Origin: Frateuria_A sp049727805
GTDB lineage: Bacteria > Pseudomonadota > Gammaproteobacteria > Xanthomonadales > Rhodanobacteraceae
Length of the DNA: 64,000 bases
Direction: 5' to 3'
Assembly (NCBI RefSeq): GCF_049727805.1
Contig: NZ_JBCNYA010000002.1
Location: 1 to 64,000 of the forward strand
The notes under the pieces are model-generated. The model did not search any database, was not told the origin of the DNA, and saw nothing but the letters and a program-made list of their open reading frames with translations. Position 1 is the first letter of the stretch. Each line of letters opens with the position of its first letter. Shown one piece after another: positions 1 to 8,358 of the stretch. Made by a program: the position numbers and the translations under genes.

Positions 1-31
1 GGGGGGGAGGGGGTGGCCCCCCCCCCCCCCC
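1..31. other. Homopolymer G/C run at window edge
   Basis: The first 31 bases are a seven-base G run, two further short G runs and about fourteen consecutive C. This lies inside the open frame of trhO, beyond the normal family end. It resembles a contig-edge or low-quality sequencing artefact more than biological sequence. Confidence 0.5.
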
Positions 32-854
32 GGCTCGCAGGGAGGGTGGTAGGTGGAGAGACGCCCGAAGCGGGCTCCCCGCAAGAGTGTCCCCTCACCC
101 CAACCCTCTCCCCGGAGGGGAGAGGGAGCAAGGGCGAGGGCTGCAGCGCCTTGTCGACCGCGCCACGCCCGTCGAACACGAAGCAGTCGCCTTCCCAATG
201 GCTGCCGTCGGTCTCCTCCAGATATTTCAGGATTCCGCCTTCCAACTGCAGCACTTCGCCCAGGCCTTGCTCGGCCAGGTGCAACGCCGCCTTCTCGCAG
301 CGGATGCCGCCGGTGCAGTAGGACACGATGGCCTTGCCGGCATAGCGCTCGCGATCGGCCAGCACCGCCGCGGGCAGCGCGGTGAAGCTCGGCACGCGGT
401 AGTCGACCGCTCCGGCAAAGCGGCCCACGTCGGTCTCGTAGTCGTTGCGCGTATCCAGCAGCACGACCTCGCGGCCCGCATCGTCATGGCCCTGGTCGAG
501 CCAGCGCTTGAGCGTGGCGGCCTCGACCGCGGGGGCGCGGCCCTGGTGCGGCGCGACGGGCGCGCGCAGGGTGATGATTTCGCGCTTGAGCCGCACGCGC
601 AGCCGTCCGAACGGCACGGCGTCGGAGAGCGACTCCTTCACCGGCAGGCCGGCGAAGCGCGAGTCCTCGCGCAGCCAGGCAAGGAACTCGTCGACGGCAT
701 CGCGCCCCCCGGCCAGGAACAGGTTGATGCCTTCCGGCGCGAGCAGCATGGTGCCCTTGAGCGCCAGCGCTTCGGCGCGCGTGCGCAGGGCATCGCGCAA
801 CGCGGGCAGGTCCGCGAGCGGGACGAAACGGTAGGCGGCGACGTTGACGATCAT
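1..854 (-). CDS. trhO: tRNA uridine(34) hydroxylase TrhO (rhodanese family), 3' end outside window
   Basis: Encodes the YceA/TrhO family, which hydroxylates tRNA U34 to ho5U in an oxygen-dependent reaction in the cytoplasm. Translation from the ATG at 854 gives the acylphosphatase-like N-terminal domain (about residues 1-95) and a rhodanese domain with the active loop SYCTGGIRCEKA; Cys180 is the catalytic position and Cys186 is the second conserved Cys. The family part seems to finish near residue 238. After that the frame runs without a stop through a palindromic repeat at 91-126 and on into low-complexity G/C sequence at the window edge. The C-terminus is therefore either extended by the repeat or distorted by a sequence artefact. 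It lies 26 bp downstream of bioF on the same strand. Family assignment is secure; the true end cannot be seen. Confidence 0.88.
   Translation of the reverse strand, partial: MIVNVAAYRFVPLADLPALRDALRTRAEALALKGTMLLAPEGINLFLAGGRDAVDEFLAWLREDSRFAGLPVKESLSDAVPFGRLRVRLKREIITLRAPVAPHQGRAPAVEAATLKRWLDQGHDDAGREVVLLDTRNDYETDVGRFAGAVDYRVPSFTALPAAVLADRERYAGKAIVSYCTGGIRCEKAALHLAEQGLGEVLQLEGGILKYLEETDGSHWEGDCFVFDGRGAVDKALQPSPLLPLPSGERVGVRGHSCGEPASGVSPPTTLPASRGGGGATPSP
91..126. repeat. Palindromic intergenic repeat, family A
   Basis: A conserved flank (cctcaccccaaccctc) is followed by the perfect palindrome CTCTCCCCGGAGGGGAGAG. The same unit recurs at 6943-6978, 7019-7053 (inverted) and 15069-15105, with diverged forms at 14917-14969, 34710-34738 and 56811-57019. 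Here it is read through by the trhO frame. Elements of this kind are common between genes in this bacterial order; their function is unknown. Confidence 0.8.
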
Positions 855-880
855 GCGGGCAGGATGCGGCGAGCCGACGA

Positions 881-2068
<1,188 letters not shown>

Positions 2069-2074
2069 GGCGCG

Positions 2075-3076
2075 TCAGGCCGATTCGAGGATATCGGCGT
2101 GCACGGTGCCCGAGCGCTCGACCACCTCGAGCGGATGCAGGTCCAGCCGCGCGAACAGCGCCCGGTCGGCGGCGACGTCGGGGTTGCCGGTGGTCAGCAG
2201 CTTCTCGCCGTAGAAGATCGAGTTGGCGCCGGCGTGGAAGCACAGCGCCTGCACCGCCTCGTCCATCTGCTGGCGGCCGGCGGACAGGCGCACCATCGAG
2301 GCCGGCATCAGGATGCGCGCCACCGCGATGGTGCGCACGAACTCGAACGGATCGAGCGCTTCGGTGCCGTGCAGCGGCGTGCCCTCGACCTGCACCAATT
2401 GGTTGATCGGCACCGACTGCGGATGCTCGGGCAGGTTGGCCAGCGTCTGCAGCAGGCCGGCGCGCTGCCCGCGCGATTCGCCCATGCCGACGATGCCGCC
2501 GCAGCAGGTTTTCATGCCTGCATGGCGCACGTGCTCGAGCGTGTCCAGGCGGTCCTGGTACTCGCGCGTGTGGATGATCTGGCCGTAGAACTCCGGCGCG
2601 CTGTCGAGGTTGTGGTTGTAGTAGTCCAGCCCGGCCTGCTTGAGGGTGTAGGCCTGTTCGCCGCTCAGCATGCCCAGCGTGGCGCAGGTTTCCAGGCCGA
2701 GCGCCTTCACCGCGGAAACGATCTGCGCCACCTTCGCCACGTCGCGGTCCTTCGGGCTGCGCCAGGCCGCGCCCATGCAGAAGCGGCTGGCGCCGGCGTC
2801 GCGCGCGGCCTGCGCGCGCTCGAGCACGGCTTCCACGTTCATCAGCTTCTCGGCCTTCACGCCGGTCTGGTAGCGCTGCGCCTGCGGGCAGTAGGCGCAG
2901 TCCTCTGGACAGCCGCCGGTCTTGATCGAGAGCAGCGTGGACACCTGCACCGCGTTCGGGTCGTGATGCGCGCGATGGACCGTGTGCGCACGGTGCAGCA
3001 GGTCGTTGAACGGCAGCGCGAACAGCGCGGCGACTTCCGCGCGCGTCCAGTCGTGGCGGATGGGGGCGGGAATCAT
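2075..3076 (-). CDS. bioB: Biotin synthase
   Basis: Radical SAM enzyme that inserts sulfur into dethiobiotin, the last step of biotin synthesis. The radical-SAM cluster motif is in GGCPEDCAYCPQ, with Cys56, Cys60 and Cys63 when counted from the chosen start. The open frame extends 32 codons further upstream (to 3172), but that extension contains the promoter and palindrome and is low-complexity. The ATG at 3076 gives 333 residues and the usual family start just before the TRAEVAALF segment. It is the first gene of bioB-bioF. A perfect 10-bp inverted repeat overlaps its -35 box, arguing for repression by biotin status through BirA or a similar regulator. Confidence 0.95.
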   Translation of the reverse strand: MIPAPIRHDWTRAEVAALFALPFNDLLHRAHTVHRAHHDPNAVQVSTLLSIKTGGCPEDCAYCPQAQRYQTGVKAEKLMNVEAVLERAQAARDAGASRFCMGAAWRSPKDRDVAKVAQIVSAVKALGLETCATLGMLSGEQAYTLKQAGLDYYNHNLDSAPEFYGQIIHTREYQDRLDTLEHVRHAGMKTCCGGIVGMGESRGQRAGLLQTLANLPEHPQSVPINQLVQVEGTPLHGTEALDPFEFVRTIAVARILMPASMVRLSAGRQQMDEAVQALCFHAGANSIFYGEKLLTTGNPDVAADRALFARLDLHPLEVVERSGTVHADILESA

Positions 3077-3104
3077 TGGCGGCGGCTCCGCGTGGGGACG
3101 CGGC

Positions 3105-3158
3105 AGTGTGGGAACGGTCCTTTCGCCTGTCAACCTTGTCTGTTTCAGCAAGGTTGAC
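3105..3158 (-). promoter_or_regulatory. bioB promoter with BirA-like operator palindrome
   Basis: Two perfect 10-bp arms, GTCAACCTTG (3129-3138) and CAAGGTTGAC (3149-3158), flank a 10-bp spacer. On the minus strand a consensus -35 TTGACA (3128-3133) overlaps the inner arm, and 17 bp further lies a weak -10 CACACT (3105-3110). Read as half-sites ending in AACC and beginning with GGTT separated by 16 bp, the palindrome matches 7 of 9 and 6 of 9 bases of the enterobacterial BirA operator arms. The position over the promoter of bioB supports an operator; the identity of the regulator is inferred. Confidence 0.62.
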
Positions 3159-3218
3159 TGACGCACGCGCACGTGGGTCCGCTACCATCGTGCCACCCCA
3201 CCCCCATGGAGCAAGCCG

Positions 3219-3425
3219 ATGAGCGCAGGTCAGGGCAGCACCGGCAACGTCATCGCCGCGGTGTGCAGTTTCTTCATTCCCGGGCTGGGCCAGTTGGTGC
3301 AGGGTCGGCTGCTCAAGGCGGTCATCATGTTCGTGCTCGCCGCGGCGCTGTGGATCGTGTGGCTCGGCTGGATCGTCCACCTGTGGTCGATCCTCGACGC
3401 GGCGTTGTACAAGCCGCAAGGCTGA
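3219..3425 (+). CDS. Small membrane protein, 68 aa
   Basis: A 68-residue protein with a Gly/Pro kink segment (FFIPGLGQLVQGRLLKA, residues 18-34) followed by a hydrophobic stretch of about 25 residues (AVIMFVLAAALWIVWLGWIV). This looks like one hairpin or two membrane segments, similar in style to TM2/DUF5683-type small proteins. An SD-like GGAG lies 10 bases before the ATG. It is divergent from bioB and sits 10 bp before comF on the same strand, so it may be co-transcribed with comF. No function can be assigned. Confidence 0.7.
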   Translation: MSAGQGSTGNVIAAVCSFFIPGLGQLVQGRLLKAVIMFVLAAALWIVWLGWIVHLWSILDAALYKPQG

Positions 3426-3435
3426 GACCGACACG

Positions 3436-4155
3436 ATGCGCATGGATGCGCTTGCCCGACCACTCGCCCGCCTGCACGCCTGGCTGCTGCCGTGGCGCTG
3501 CCTGCTGTGCGACGATGCCGGCGCCGATGGGCTGGACCTGTGCGCGGCCTGCGCGGCGGAACTGCCGCGCAACACGAACTGCTGCACGCGTTGCGCGCTG
3601 CCATTGCCGAACCCGACGCCCCTCTGCGGCGCCTGCCAGCGCAAACCGCCGCCGTGGCAGGCGGCGTGGGCGCCGTTCCGCTACGGCTGGCCGCTGGACC
3701 GGCTGGAGGCGCGCTACAAGTTCGGCCGCGAGCTGGCCGCCGGACGCACGCTGGGCGCACTGTGGAAAAGCCTACCGCCGCCCGTGCGTCCCGCGCTGAT
3801 CCTGCCCGTGCCGCTGCATCGGGCGCGGCTGCGCGAGCGCGGCTACAACCAGGCGCTGGAGCTGGCGCGCCCGCTCGGTCGCGCGCTGGGGATTCCGGTG
3901 CGGCACGACCTGCTGCAGCGGCCGCGCGCCACCGCGGCGCAGACCGAGCTGGATGCCGCGGCGCGCCGGCGCAACGTACGCGGCGCGTTCGCCGTGCGGG
4001 CGGACGCGGCGTTGCCGGCGCACGTGGTCGTGCTGGACGACGTGATGACCACCGGCGCCACGCTGGCCGAATGCGCGCGGGTGCTCAGGCGGGCGGGCGT
4101 CGCGCGGGTGGACGTGTGGGCATTGGCGCGGGCGCCGTCACCGCGCGGGCGGTGA
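3436..4155 (+). CDS. comF: ComF family amidophosphoribosyltransferase-like protein
   Basis: ComF/GntX family protein, linked to DNA uptake and use of exogenous DNA in naturally transformable bacteria; the exact biochemical role is unresolved. The N-terminus carries several CxxC pairs (CLLC, CAAC, CCTRC, CGAC within residues 22-68), consistent with a zinc finger. The C-terminal half is a PRTase fold with the PRPP loop VVVLDDVMTTGAT (about residues 197-209). Length 239 is normal. The start is uncertain by two codons because there is a second ATG at 3442, and no strong SD is seen. It is convergent with ubiA with 36 bp between the stops. Confidence 0.9.
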   Translation: MRMDALARPLARLHAWLLPWRCLLCDDAGADGLDLCAACAAELPRNTNCCTRCALPLPNPTPLCGACQRKPPPWQAAWAPFRYGWPLDRLEARYKFGRELAAGRTLGALWKSLPPPVRPALILPVPLHRARLRERGYNQALELARPLGRALGIPVRHDLLQRPRATAAQTELDAAARRRNVRGAFAVRADAALPAHVVVLDDVMTTGATLAECARVLRRAGVARVDVWALARAPSPRGR

Positions 4156-4191
4156 TGGCGGGCGCCACGGCATCCTGCGAAGGCCTGGGCC

Positions 4192-5205
4192 TTACTTCAC
4201 CGCCAGCGCCAGCACGATGCCGATCCACAGCGCCAGGCCGACCCAGTTGTTGTGGCGGAACGCCGCCAGGCAGGCATCGCGCGCGCGGCGGCGGATCAGC
4301 CACAGCTGCCAGCCGAACAGCCCGGCGGCGGCGAGCAGGCCCAGCCAGTACGGCCAGCCCAGTTGCGCGCGCTGGCCGACGAACAGCATGGCCAGCAGGA
4401 AGGTGCCGATCAGCATGCCGAGGATCGGCAGGTCGGCATCGCCGAACAGGATCGCGGTGGACTTGGCGCCGGCCTTGAGGTCGTCGTCGCGGTCGACCAT
4501 CGCGTACTCGGTGTCGTAGATCACCGACCACAGGATGTTGCCCAGGAACAGCAGCCAGCCCAGCGGCGGCACCGTGTTGGTCACCGCCGCGAACGCCATC
4601 GGGATCGACCAGCCGAAGGCCGCGCCCAGTACCACCTGCGGCAGGTAGGTCCAGCGCTTGGTGAACGGATAGATCGCCGCCAGCGCCGCGCCGGCGAAGG
4701 AGAGCTTGACGGTCAGCGCATTGGTCAGCAGCACCAGCAGGAACGAGAACGCGAGCAGCACGCCGAACACGAGCAGCGCCTCGCGCGGGCTGACCCGGCC
4801 GCTGGCGATCGGCCGCCCGGCGGTGCGCGCCACTTGCGGGTCGAGCTTGCGGTCGGCGAAGTCGTTGATCGCGCAGCCGGCCGAGCGCATCGCGAACACG
4901 CCCAGGGTGAAGATCACCAGCGTGCCCCACGGCGGAAAATCACCGGCGGCCAGCCACAGCGCCCACCAGGTCGGCCACAGCAGCAGCAGCGCGCCGATCG
5001 GGCGATCCATGCGGGTGAGCACGAGGTAGTCGGCGGCCTTCTCGCGCCAGCGCGGCGGCAACCGGCGCAGCAGCAGGTCGAGCACGCGGGTGGCGCGGGT
5101 GGAACTGTCGGCCGGGCGGACCGGGCGGGCGGCGGGAGCGGCGGGACGCGGCCGCGCCGTGGTCGGCGGCGTGCGGCGCTGGCGCTTGCGGGGAGGAGGG
5201 GCCAT
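4192..5205 (-). CDS. ubiA: 4-hydroxybenzoate octaprenyltransferase
   Basis: Integral membrane prenyltransferase that attaches the polyprenyl tail to 4-hydroxybenzoate in ubiquinone synthesis. The two Asp-rich Mg-prenyl diphosphate motifs are visible: NDFADRKLD (from Asn114) and YDTEYAMVDRDDD (around residues 228-240). Several hydrophobic segments fit the UbiA fold. The product of 337 residues is longer than the usual 290-300 because of an Arg/Pro/Ala-rich N-terminus of about 45 residues. The true start may be an internal GTG near residue 41, but no better SD decides this. It is a single gene, convergent with comF. Confidence 0.94.
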   Translation of the reverse strand: MAPPPRKRQRRTPPTTARPRPAAPAARPVRPADSSTRATRVLDLLLRRLPPRWREKAADYLVLTRMDRPIGALLLLWPTWWALWLAAGDFPPWGTLVIFTLGVFAMRSAGCAINDFADRKLDPQVARTAGRPIASGRVSPREALLVFGVLLAFSFLLVLLTNALTVKLSFAGAALAAIYPFTKRWTYLPQVVLGAAFGWSIPMAFAAVTNTVPPLGWLLFLGNILWSVIYDTEYAMVDRDDDLKAGAKSTAILFGDADLPILGMLIGTFLLAMLFVGQRAQLGWPYWLGLLAAAGLFGWQLWLIRRRARDACLAAFRHNNWVGLALWIGIVLALAVK

Positions 5206-5355
5206 GCCGCGAGTTTAGCCCGCGCCGACGGGCGGGATTGAGCGGTGCGGCGTGTTCGCCCGATCTTCCGGATGCCCCGGCGGAGGGGGTGAAGGGCGGG
5301 CCAGCCGCGAGCCGCGCCCCGCGCCCGGCCCTTTCCTCCCAAATGGTTCGAAGAC

Positions 5356-5526
5356 TCAGGGCGGCGGTGGCGCCAGCGGGTCGTCCTCTTCCAGCGGGCT
5401 GCCCAGCGGATCGGTATCGGCATCCCGCGCCGGGCTGGCGTGCCCGGGGTTGCGGATTTCCTCGTCCGGCCGCTGCTGGCCGGGTTGCGCGATCGGCGGT
5501 TCCGGATGCTGCGGGTTGTTCGGCAT
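5356..5526 (-). CDS. Proline-rich small protein, 56 aa
   Basis: An ATG at 5526 is preceded by a good SD (GGAGA, 7 bases upstream) and opens a 56-residue protein full of Pro, Asp and Glu, ending in a run of four Pro. It has no hydrophobic segment and is probably an intrinsically disordered cytosolic protein. The frame stays open further upstream, but the SD-supported start is preferred. The composition fits short conserved hypothetical proteins of this order, but no function is known. It lies between ubiA and the divergently oriented diguanylate cyclase. Confidence 0.55.
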   Translation of the reverse strand: MPNNPQHPEPPIAQPGQQRPDEEIRNPGHASPARDADTDPLGSPLEEDDPLAPPPP

Positions 5527-5635
5527 GGCAGGTCTCCGTGGGTGGGTGGAGCCCGAGCGTCGCGCAGGCGCCGTCAAGCGGGTGAGAGCGCGACGAGGCC
5601 CGGGGTCGCATCCCGCCGCGAGAGATCCAGCGGGC

Positions 5636-5663
5636 TCAAGTTGCATGGGGCAGAGGCCGATAA
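5636..5663 (+). promoter_or_regulatory. Sigma-28 (FliA)-like promoter of the diguanylate cyclase gene
   Basis: TCAAG (5636-5640), 15 bases, then GCCGATAA (5656-5663), about 62 bp before the ATG at 5726. GCCGATAA is an exact match to the FliA -10 consensus and TCAAG is a common -35 variant; the spacing is one base longer than the enterobacterial norm. No sigma-70 boxes of similar quality are seen there. Confidence 0.4.
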
Positions 5664-5725
5664 AGCGGGCGAGAGAGCCCGTCGCGACGCGGCGGGCGGT
5701 TGAGCAGGCCCCACCGGGAGGCCCC

Positions 5726-6841
5726 ATGTCCGTCGCTGTCGACATCACGCAAGAGGCGCCCGCCGCACTGGCGCGCGCACAGCCGGCGGCTGTGCCTGGG
5801 CCTCGATCCGTGGTGCCGTCGGCGCACGCGCGGCTGCTCGACTCGGTCGCCGCCTTCACCCACCACCGCGACATCGACGCGCTCGACCACAGCCTCGCGC
5901 TGTCGCTGGCCGAGTTGGCGCCGGCGCGCGAGGTGCTGCTGTGCAAGCGCACGGTCGACGGCCGCCGCATGGACAGCCTGGTGCGCTGCATCGCCGATGG
6001 CGGCGGCGGCTTCGTCATGGGTGCGTGCGATCCGGACGAGCACGATCCTTCGCTGCAGCCGGTCTGGCATTGCATGGACAGCCAGCGCAGCCACGTCGAG
6101 ATCGGCGAGGACGGCTGCCACCGGCTGTACGTGCCGATCCTGCACGAAGGCCGCGCGCTGGGCGCGCTGCAGCTGGAGAGCAGCACGCCGCTGGATGGCG
6201 CCCGCGCGCTGGCCGAGGGCTTCGCGCGGATCTATGCCAACTACATCACCCTGCTCAACGAGAGCGAGCGCGACAAGCTCACTGGCCTGTACAACCGGCG
6301 CACCTTCGAGCGCCACCTGCAACGGATGTTCCTGCCGCTGGCCGTCGCGCGCCGGGCGCATGATCGCCGCGCACAGGGCCCGGGCGCGCCGGCGGTGTGG
6401 CTGGCGATCTTCGACATCGACCACTTCAAGCGCGTCAACGACACCTACGGCCACATCTACGGCGACGAGGTGATCCTGCTGCTGGCCCAGCAGATGCGCG
6501 CCTGCTTCCGCCAGGGTGACGTGCTGTTCCGCTTCGGCGGCGAGGAGTTCGTGATCCTGCTGGCCGGCCACGATGAAACCGAGGCGCGCGCCGCGCTGGA
6601 GCGTTTCCGCGAGCGCGTGGCCAGCTACCTGTTCCCGCTGGTCGGGCACGTCACCGTCAGCGTGGGCTACGCGCGCGCCGCGCTGGGCGACTATCCCGAG
6701 TCGGTCATCGACCGTGCGGACAAGGCGCTGTATTACGCCAAGGAACACGGACGCAACCGCACGCACGGCTACGAGGAACTGCTCGGCCGCGGCGAGCTCG
6801 CCTCCGAGGCGGTGAGCGCCGGCAGCATCGACCTGTTCTGA
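5726..6841 (+). CDS. Diguanylate cyclase with N-terminal GAF-like sensor domain
   Basis: Makes the second messenger c-di-GMP from two GTP. The 371-residue protein has an N-terminal region (about 30-185) that looks like a GAF-type sensor, ending in a helix leading into DKLTGLYNRRTFERHL, the start of the GGDEF domain. The active site is intact as GGEEF (271-275), and an RxxD product-inhibition site (RQGD, 262-265) is present five residues before it. No membrane segment is seen, so it is cytosolic. The start at 5726 is preferred over longer open frame because of the SD (GGGAGG) and because upstream sequence is low-complexity. A FliA-like promoter upstream suggests expression with motility genes. 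The sensed ligand is unknown. Confidence 0.92.
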   Translation: MSVAVDITQEAPAALARAQPAAVPGPRSVVPSAHARLLDSVAAFTHHRDIDALDHSLALSLAELAPAREVLLCKRTVDGRRMDSLVRCIADGGGGFVMGACDPDEHDPSLQPVWHCMDSQRSHVEIGEDGCHRLYVPILHEGRALGALQLESSTPLDGARALAEGFARIYANYITLLNESERDKLTGLYNRRTFERHLQRMFLPLAVARRAHDRRAQGPGAPAVWLAIFDIDHFKRVNDTYGHIYGDEVILLLAQQMRACFRQGDVLFRFGGEEFVILLAGHDETEARAALERFRERVASYLFPLVGHVTVSVGYARAALGDYPESVIDRADKALYYAKEHGRNRTHGYEELLGRGELASEAVSAGSIDLF

Positions 6842-6942
6842 GCGGTGCCTTGGCGCGTCAGTCGCGCGCGAGTCCACAACGCGGCCTTCCGCTTGTTGGG
6901 TGCTTTTCCAACGGCGCGTACGCAGATCCCCGCGAGCCCCGA

Positions 6943-7053
6943 CCCCTCACCCCAACCCTCTCCCCGGAGGGGAGAGGGCTTCAGATTGCGTAGGGTCTGC
7001 ATAGCGCCACAGCCGGCTCCCTCTCCCCTCCGGGGAGGGTTGGGGTGAGGGGG
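6943..7053. repeat. Two inverted family A palindromic repeats between convergent genes
   Basis: The family A unit occurs at 6943-6978 and again inverted at 7019-7053, so the whole 111 bp can fold into one long stem of about 35 bp with a 40-base loop. It lies between the ends of the convergent diguanylate cyclase gene and ilvA and could act as a bidirectional transcription end or mRNA 3' stabiliser. No U-run marks a classical intrinsic terminator. Confidence 0.75.
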
Positions 7054-7111
7054 CGGGGCTCGCGGAAATGATGCCTGCGTGCCGCGTACCAGCTTCTCGC
7101 CCCCGTCCAGC

Positions 7112-8113
7112 TCAAGCCAACGCCACCTGCTCGGCCACGAAACGCAGGCTGTCGAAGTTCAGGTTGGCGCCCGACACCACGGCCGCCAGCGCGCCGCTTC
7201 CGTCGTACGCCGCCGCCCATTGCCGCAGGCCCGCCAGTGCCAGTGCGCCCGAGGGCTCCGGCACGCAGCGCAACTCCTGGTGGATGTCCCGGATCGCGGC
7301 GCAGATCGCGTTCGTGTCCACCCGCACGATGGCGTCGGCATGGCGCCGGCTCAGCGCATAGTTGAGCGCGCCGACCTGCTTGACCGCGGTGCCGTCGGCG
7401 AACAGGCCCACCTCCTCCAGTGCCACCGGCGCACCGGCTTCGAACGAGCGCGCCATCGCGTCGGCGTCGGTCGCCTGCACGCCGATCACCCGCACCTGCG
7501 GCCGCACCGCCTTGAGCACCGCTGCCATGCCGGCGAGCAGGCCGCCGCCGCCGACCGGCACGAACACCGCATCGAGCGGCCCACGCCATTGCTCGAGCAG
7601 CTCCAGCGCGACGGTGGCCTGGCCGGTGATCACCTCCATGTCGTCGAACGGATGCACCAGGCAGGCGCCCGTGCGCGAGGCCAGGAGAGTCGCTTCCGCC
7701 TGTGCCTCGCTGTAGCTCGCCCCGGCCAGGCGCAGTTCGACATGCCGGCCGCCCAGCCGGCGCACCGCATCGATCTTCATCCGCGGCGCGCTGCGCGGCA
7801 TCACCACCGTCGCGGCGATGCCCAGCCGCGCGGCGGCCAGCGCCACGCCCTGCGCATGGTTGCCGGCCGAAGCCGCGACCACGCCGCACGCACGCTCCGC
7901 CGCATCCAGCGTGGCCATGCGCTGGTAGGCGCCGCGCAGCTTGAAGGAGAAGGTGGGCTGCAGGTCCTCCCGCTTGAGCAGCACCGGGCGGCCGAGCTGT
8001 TCGGACAACTGCGCGGCGACGTCCAGCGGCGTGACGCGCGCCACCTCGTACACCCGCGCGTGGCGCGCGCGCACCAGCAGTTCGGCGGCGCCGGGAAGGT
8101 CGCCCTCCGTCAC
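7112..8113 (-). CDS. ilvA: Threonine dehydratase (short form, no C-terminal regulatory domain)
   Basis: PLP enzyme that deaminates L-threonine to 2-oxobutanoate, entry to isoleucine synthesis. The 333-residue product carries the PLP lysine in FSFKLRGA (Lys58), the Ser/Asn loop SAGNHAQG and the phosphate-binding loop VPVGGGGLLAG. It stops where long biosynthetic IlvA proteins (about 500 residues) would continue into ACT-like regulatory domains, so classical isoleucine feedback at this enzyme is probably absent. It is the last gene of the leu-ilv operon and overlaps ilvM by 4 bp (ATGA). The position in the operon fixes the biosynthetic role even though its size is like the catabolic TdcB form. 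Confidence 0.92.
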   Translation of the reverse strand: MTEGDLPGAAELLVRARHARVYEVARVTPLDVAAQLSEQLGRPVLLKREDLQPTFSFKLRGAYQRMATLDAAERACGVVAASAGNHAQGVALAAARLGIAATVVMPRSAPRMKIDAVRRLGGRHVELRLAGASYSEAQAEATLLASRTGACLVHPFDDMEVITGQATVALELLEQWRGPLDAVFVPVGGGGLLAGMAAVLKAVRPQVRVIGVQATDADAMARSFEAGAPVALEEVGLFADGTAVKQVGALNYALSRRHADAIVRVDTNAICAAIRDIHQELRCVPEPSGALALAGLRQWAAAYDGSGALAAVVSGANLNFDSLRFVAEQVALA

Positions 8114-8346
8114 GGCGGCGCCTGTTCCACTTCCAGCACGTCGACCAGCCGGCGCGCCTTCTGCACCAGCCGGCCCAGCGCGGGCGCGTCGCCGCGCACT
8201 TCAAGCACCATCCGCGCGATCGATGGATCCTCGGTGACGCGCACGGTGAGCGCGTCGATGTTGCAACTTCGGGTAGCGAACAGCCCGGCCACGCGCAGCA
8301 GCGTGCCAGCCTCGTTCTGCAGCAGGATGGACAGCGTGTGCGGCAT
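8110..8346 (-). CDS. ilvM: Acetolactate synthase small subunit, IlvM type
   Basis: A 78-residue single ACT-domain protein (SILLQNEAGTLLRVAGLFATR at the start) that partners the catalytic subunit encoded just upstream. Regulatory subunits of acetolactate synthase stabilise and activate the ThDP enzyme; the short IlvM type usually confers weak or no valine sensitivity. It starts 12 bp after the ilvG stop and its stop overlaps the ilvA start by 4 bp, so translation is tightly coupled. Length and context match the IlvM family rather than the longer IlvH/IlvN. Confidence 0.9.
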   Translation of the reverse strand: MPHTLSILLQNEAGTLLRVAGLFATRSCNIDALTVRVTEDPSIARMVLEVRGDAPALGRLVQKARRLVDVLEVEQAPP

Positions 8347-8358
8347 CGGCGCGTCCCT

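Noticed and set aside
3219..3799. Longer overlapping frame (from 3173) covering the small membrane protein and comF
   Set aside because: It reads Arg/Ala-rich in another frame; ComF motifs and the small protein's hydrophobic segment lie in the frames annotated here.
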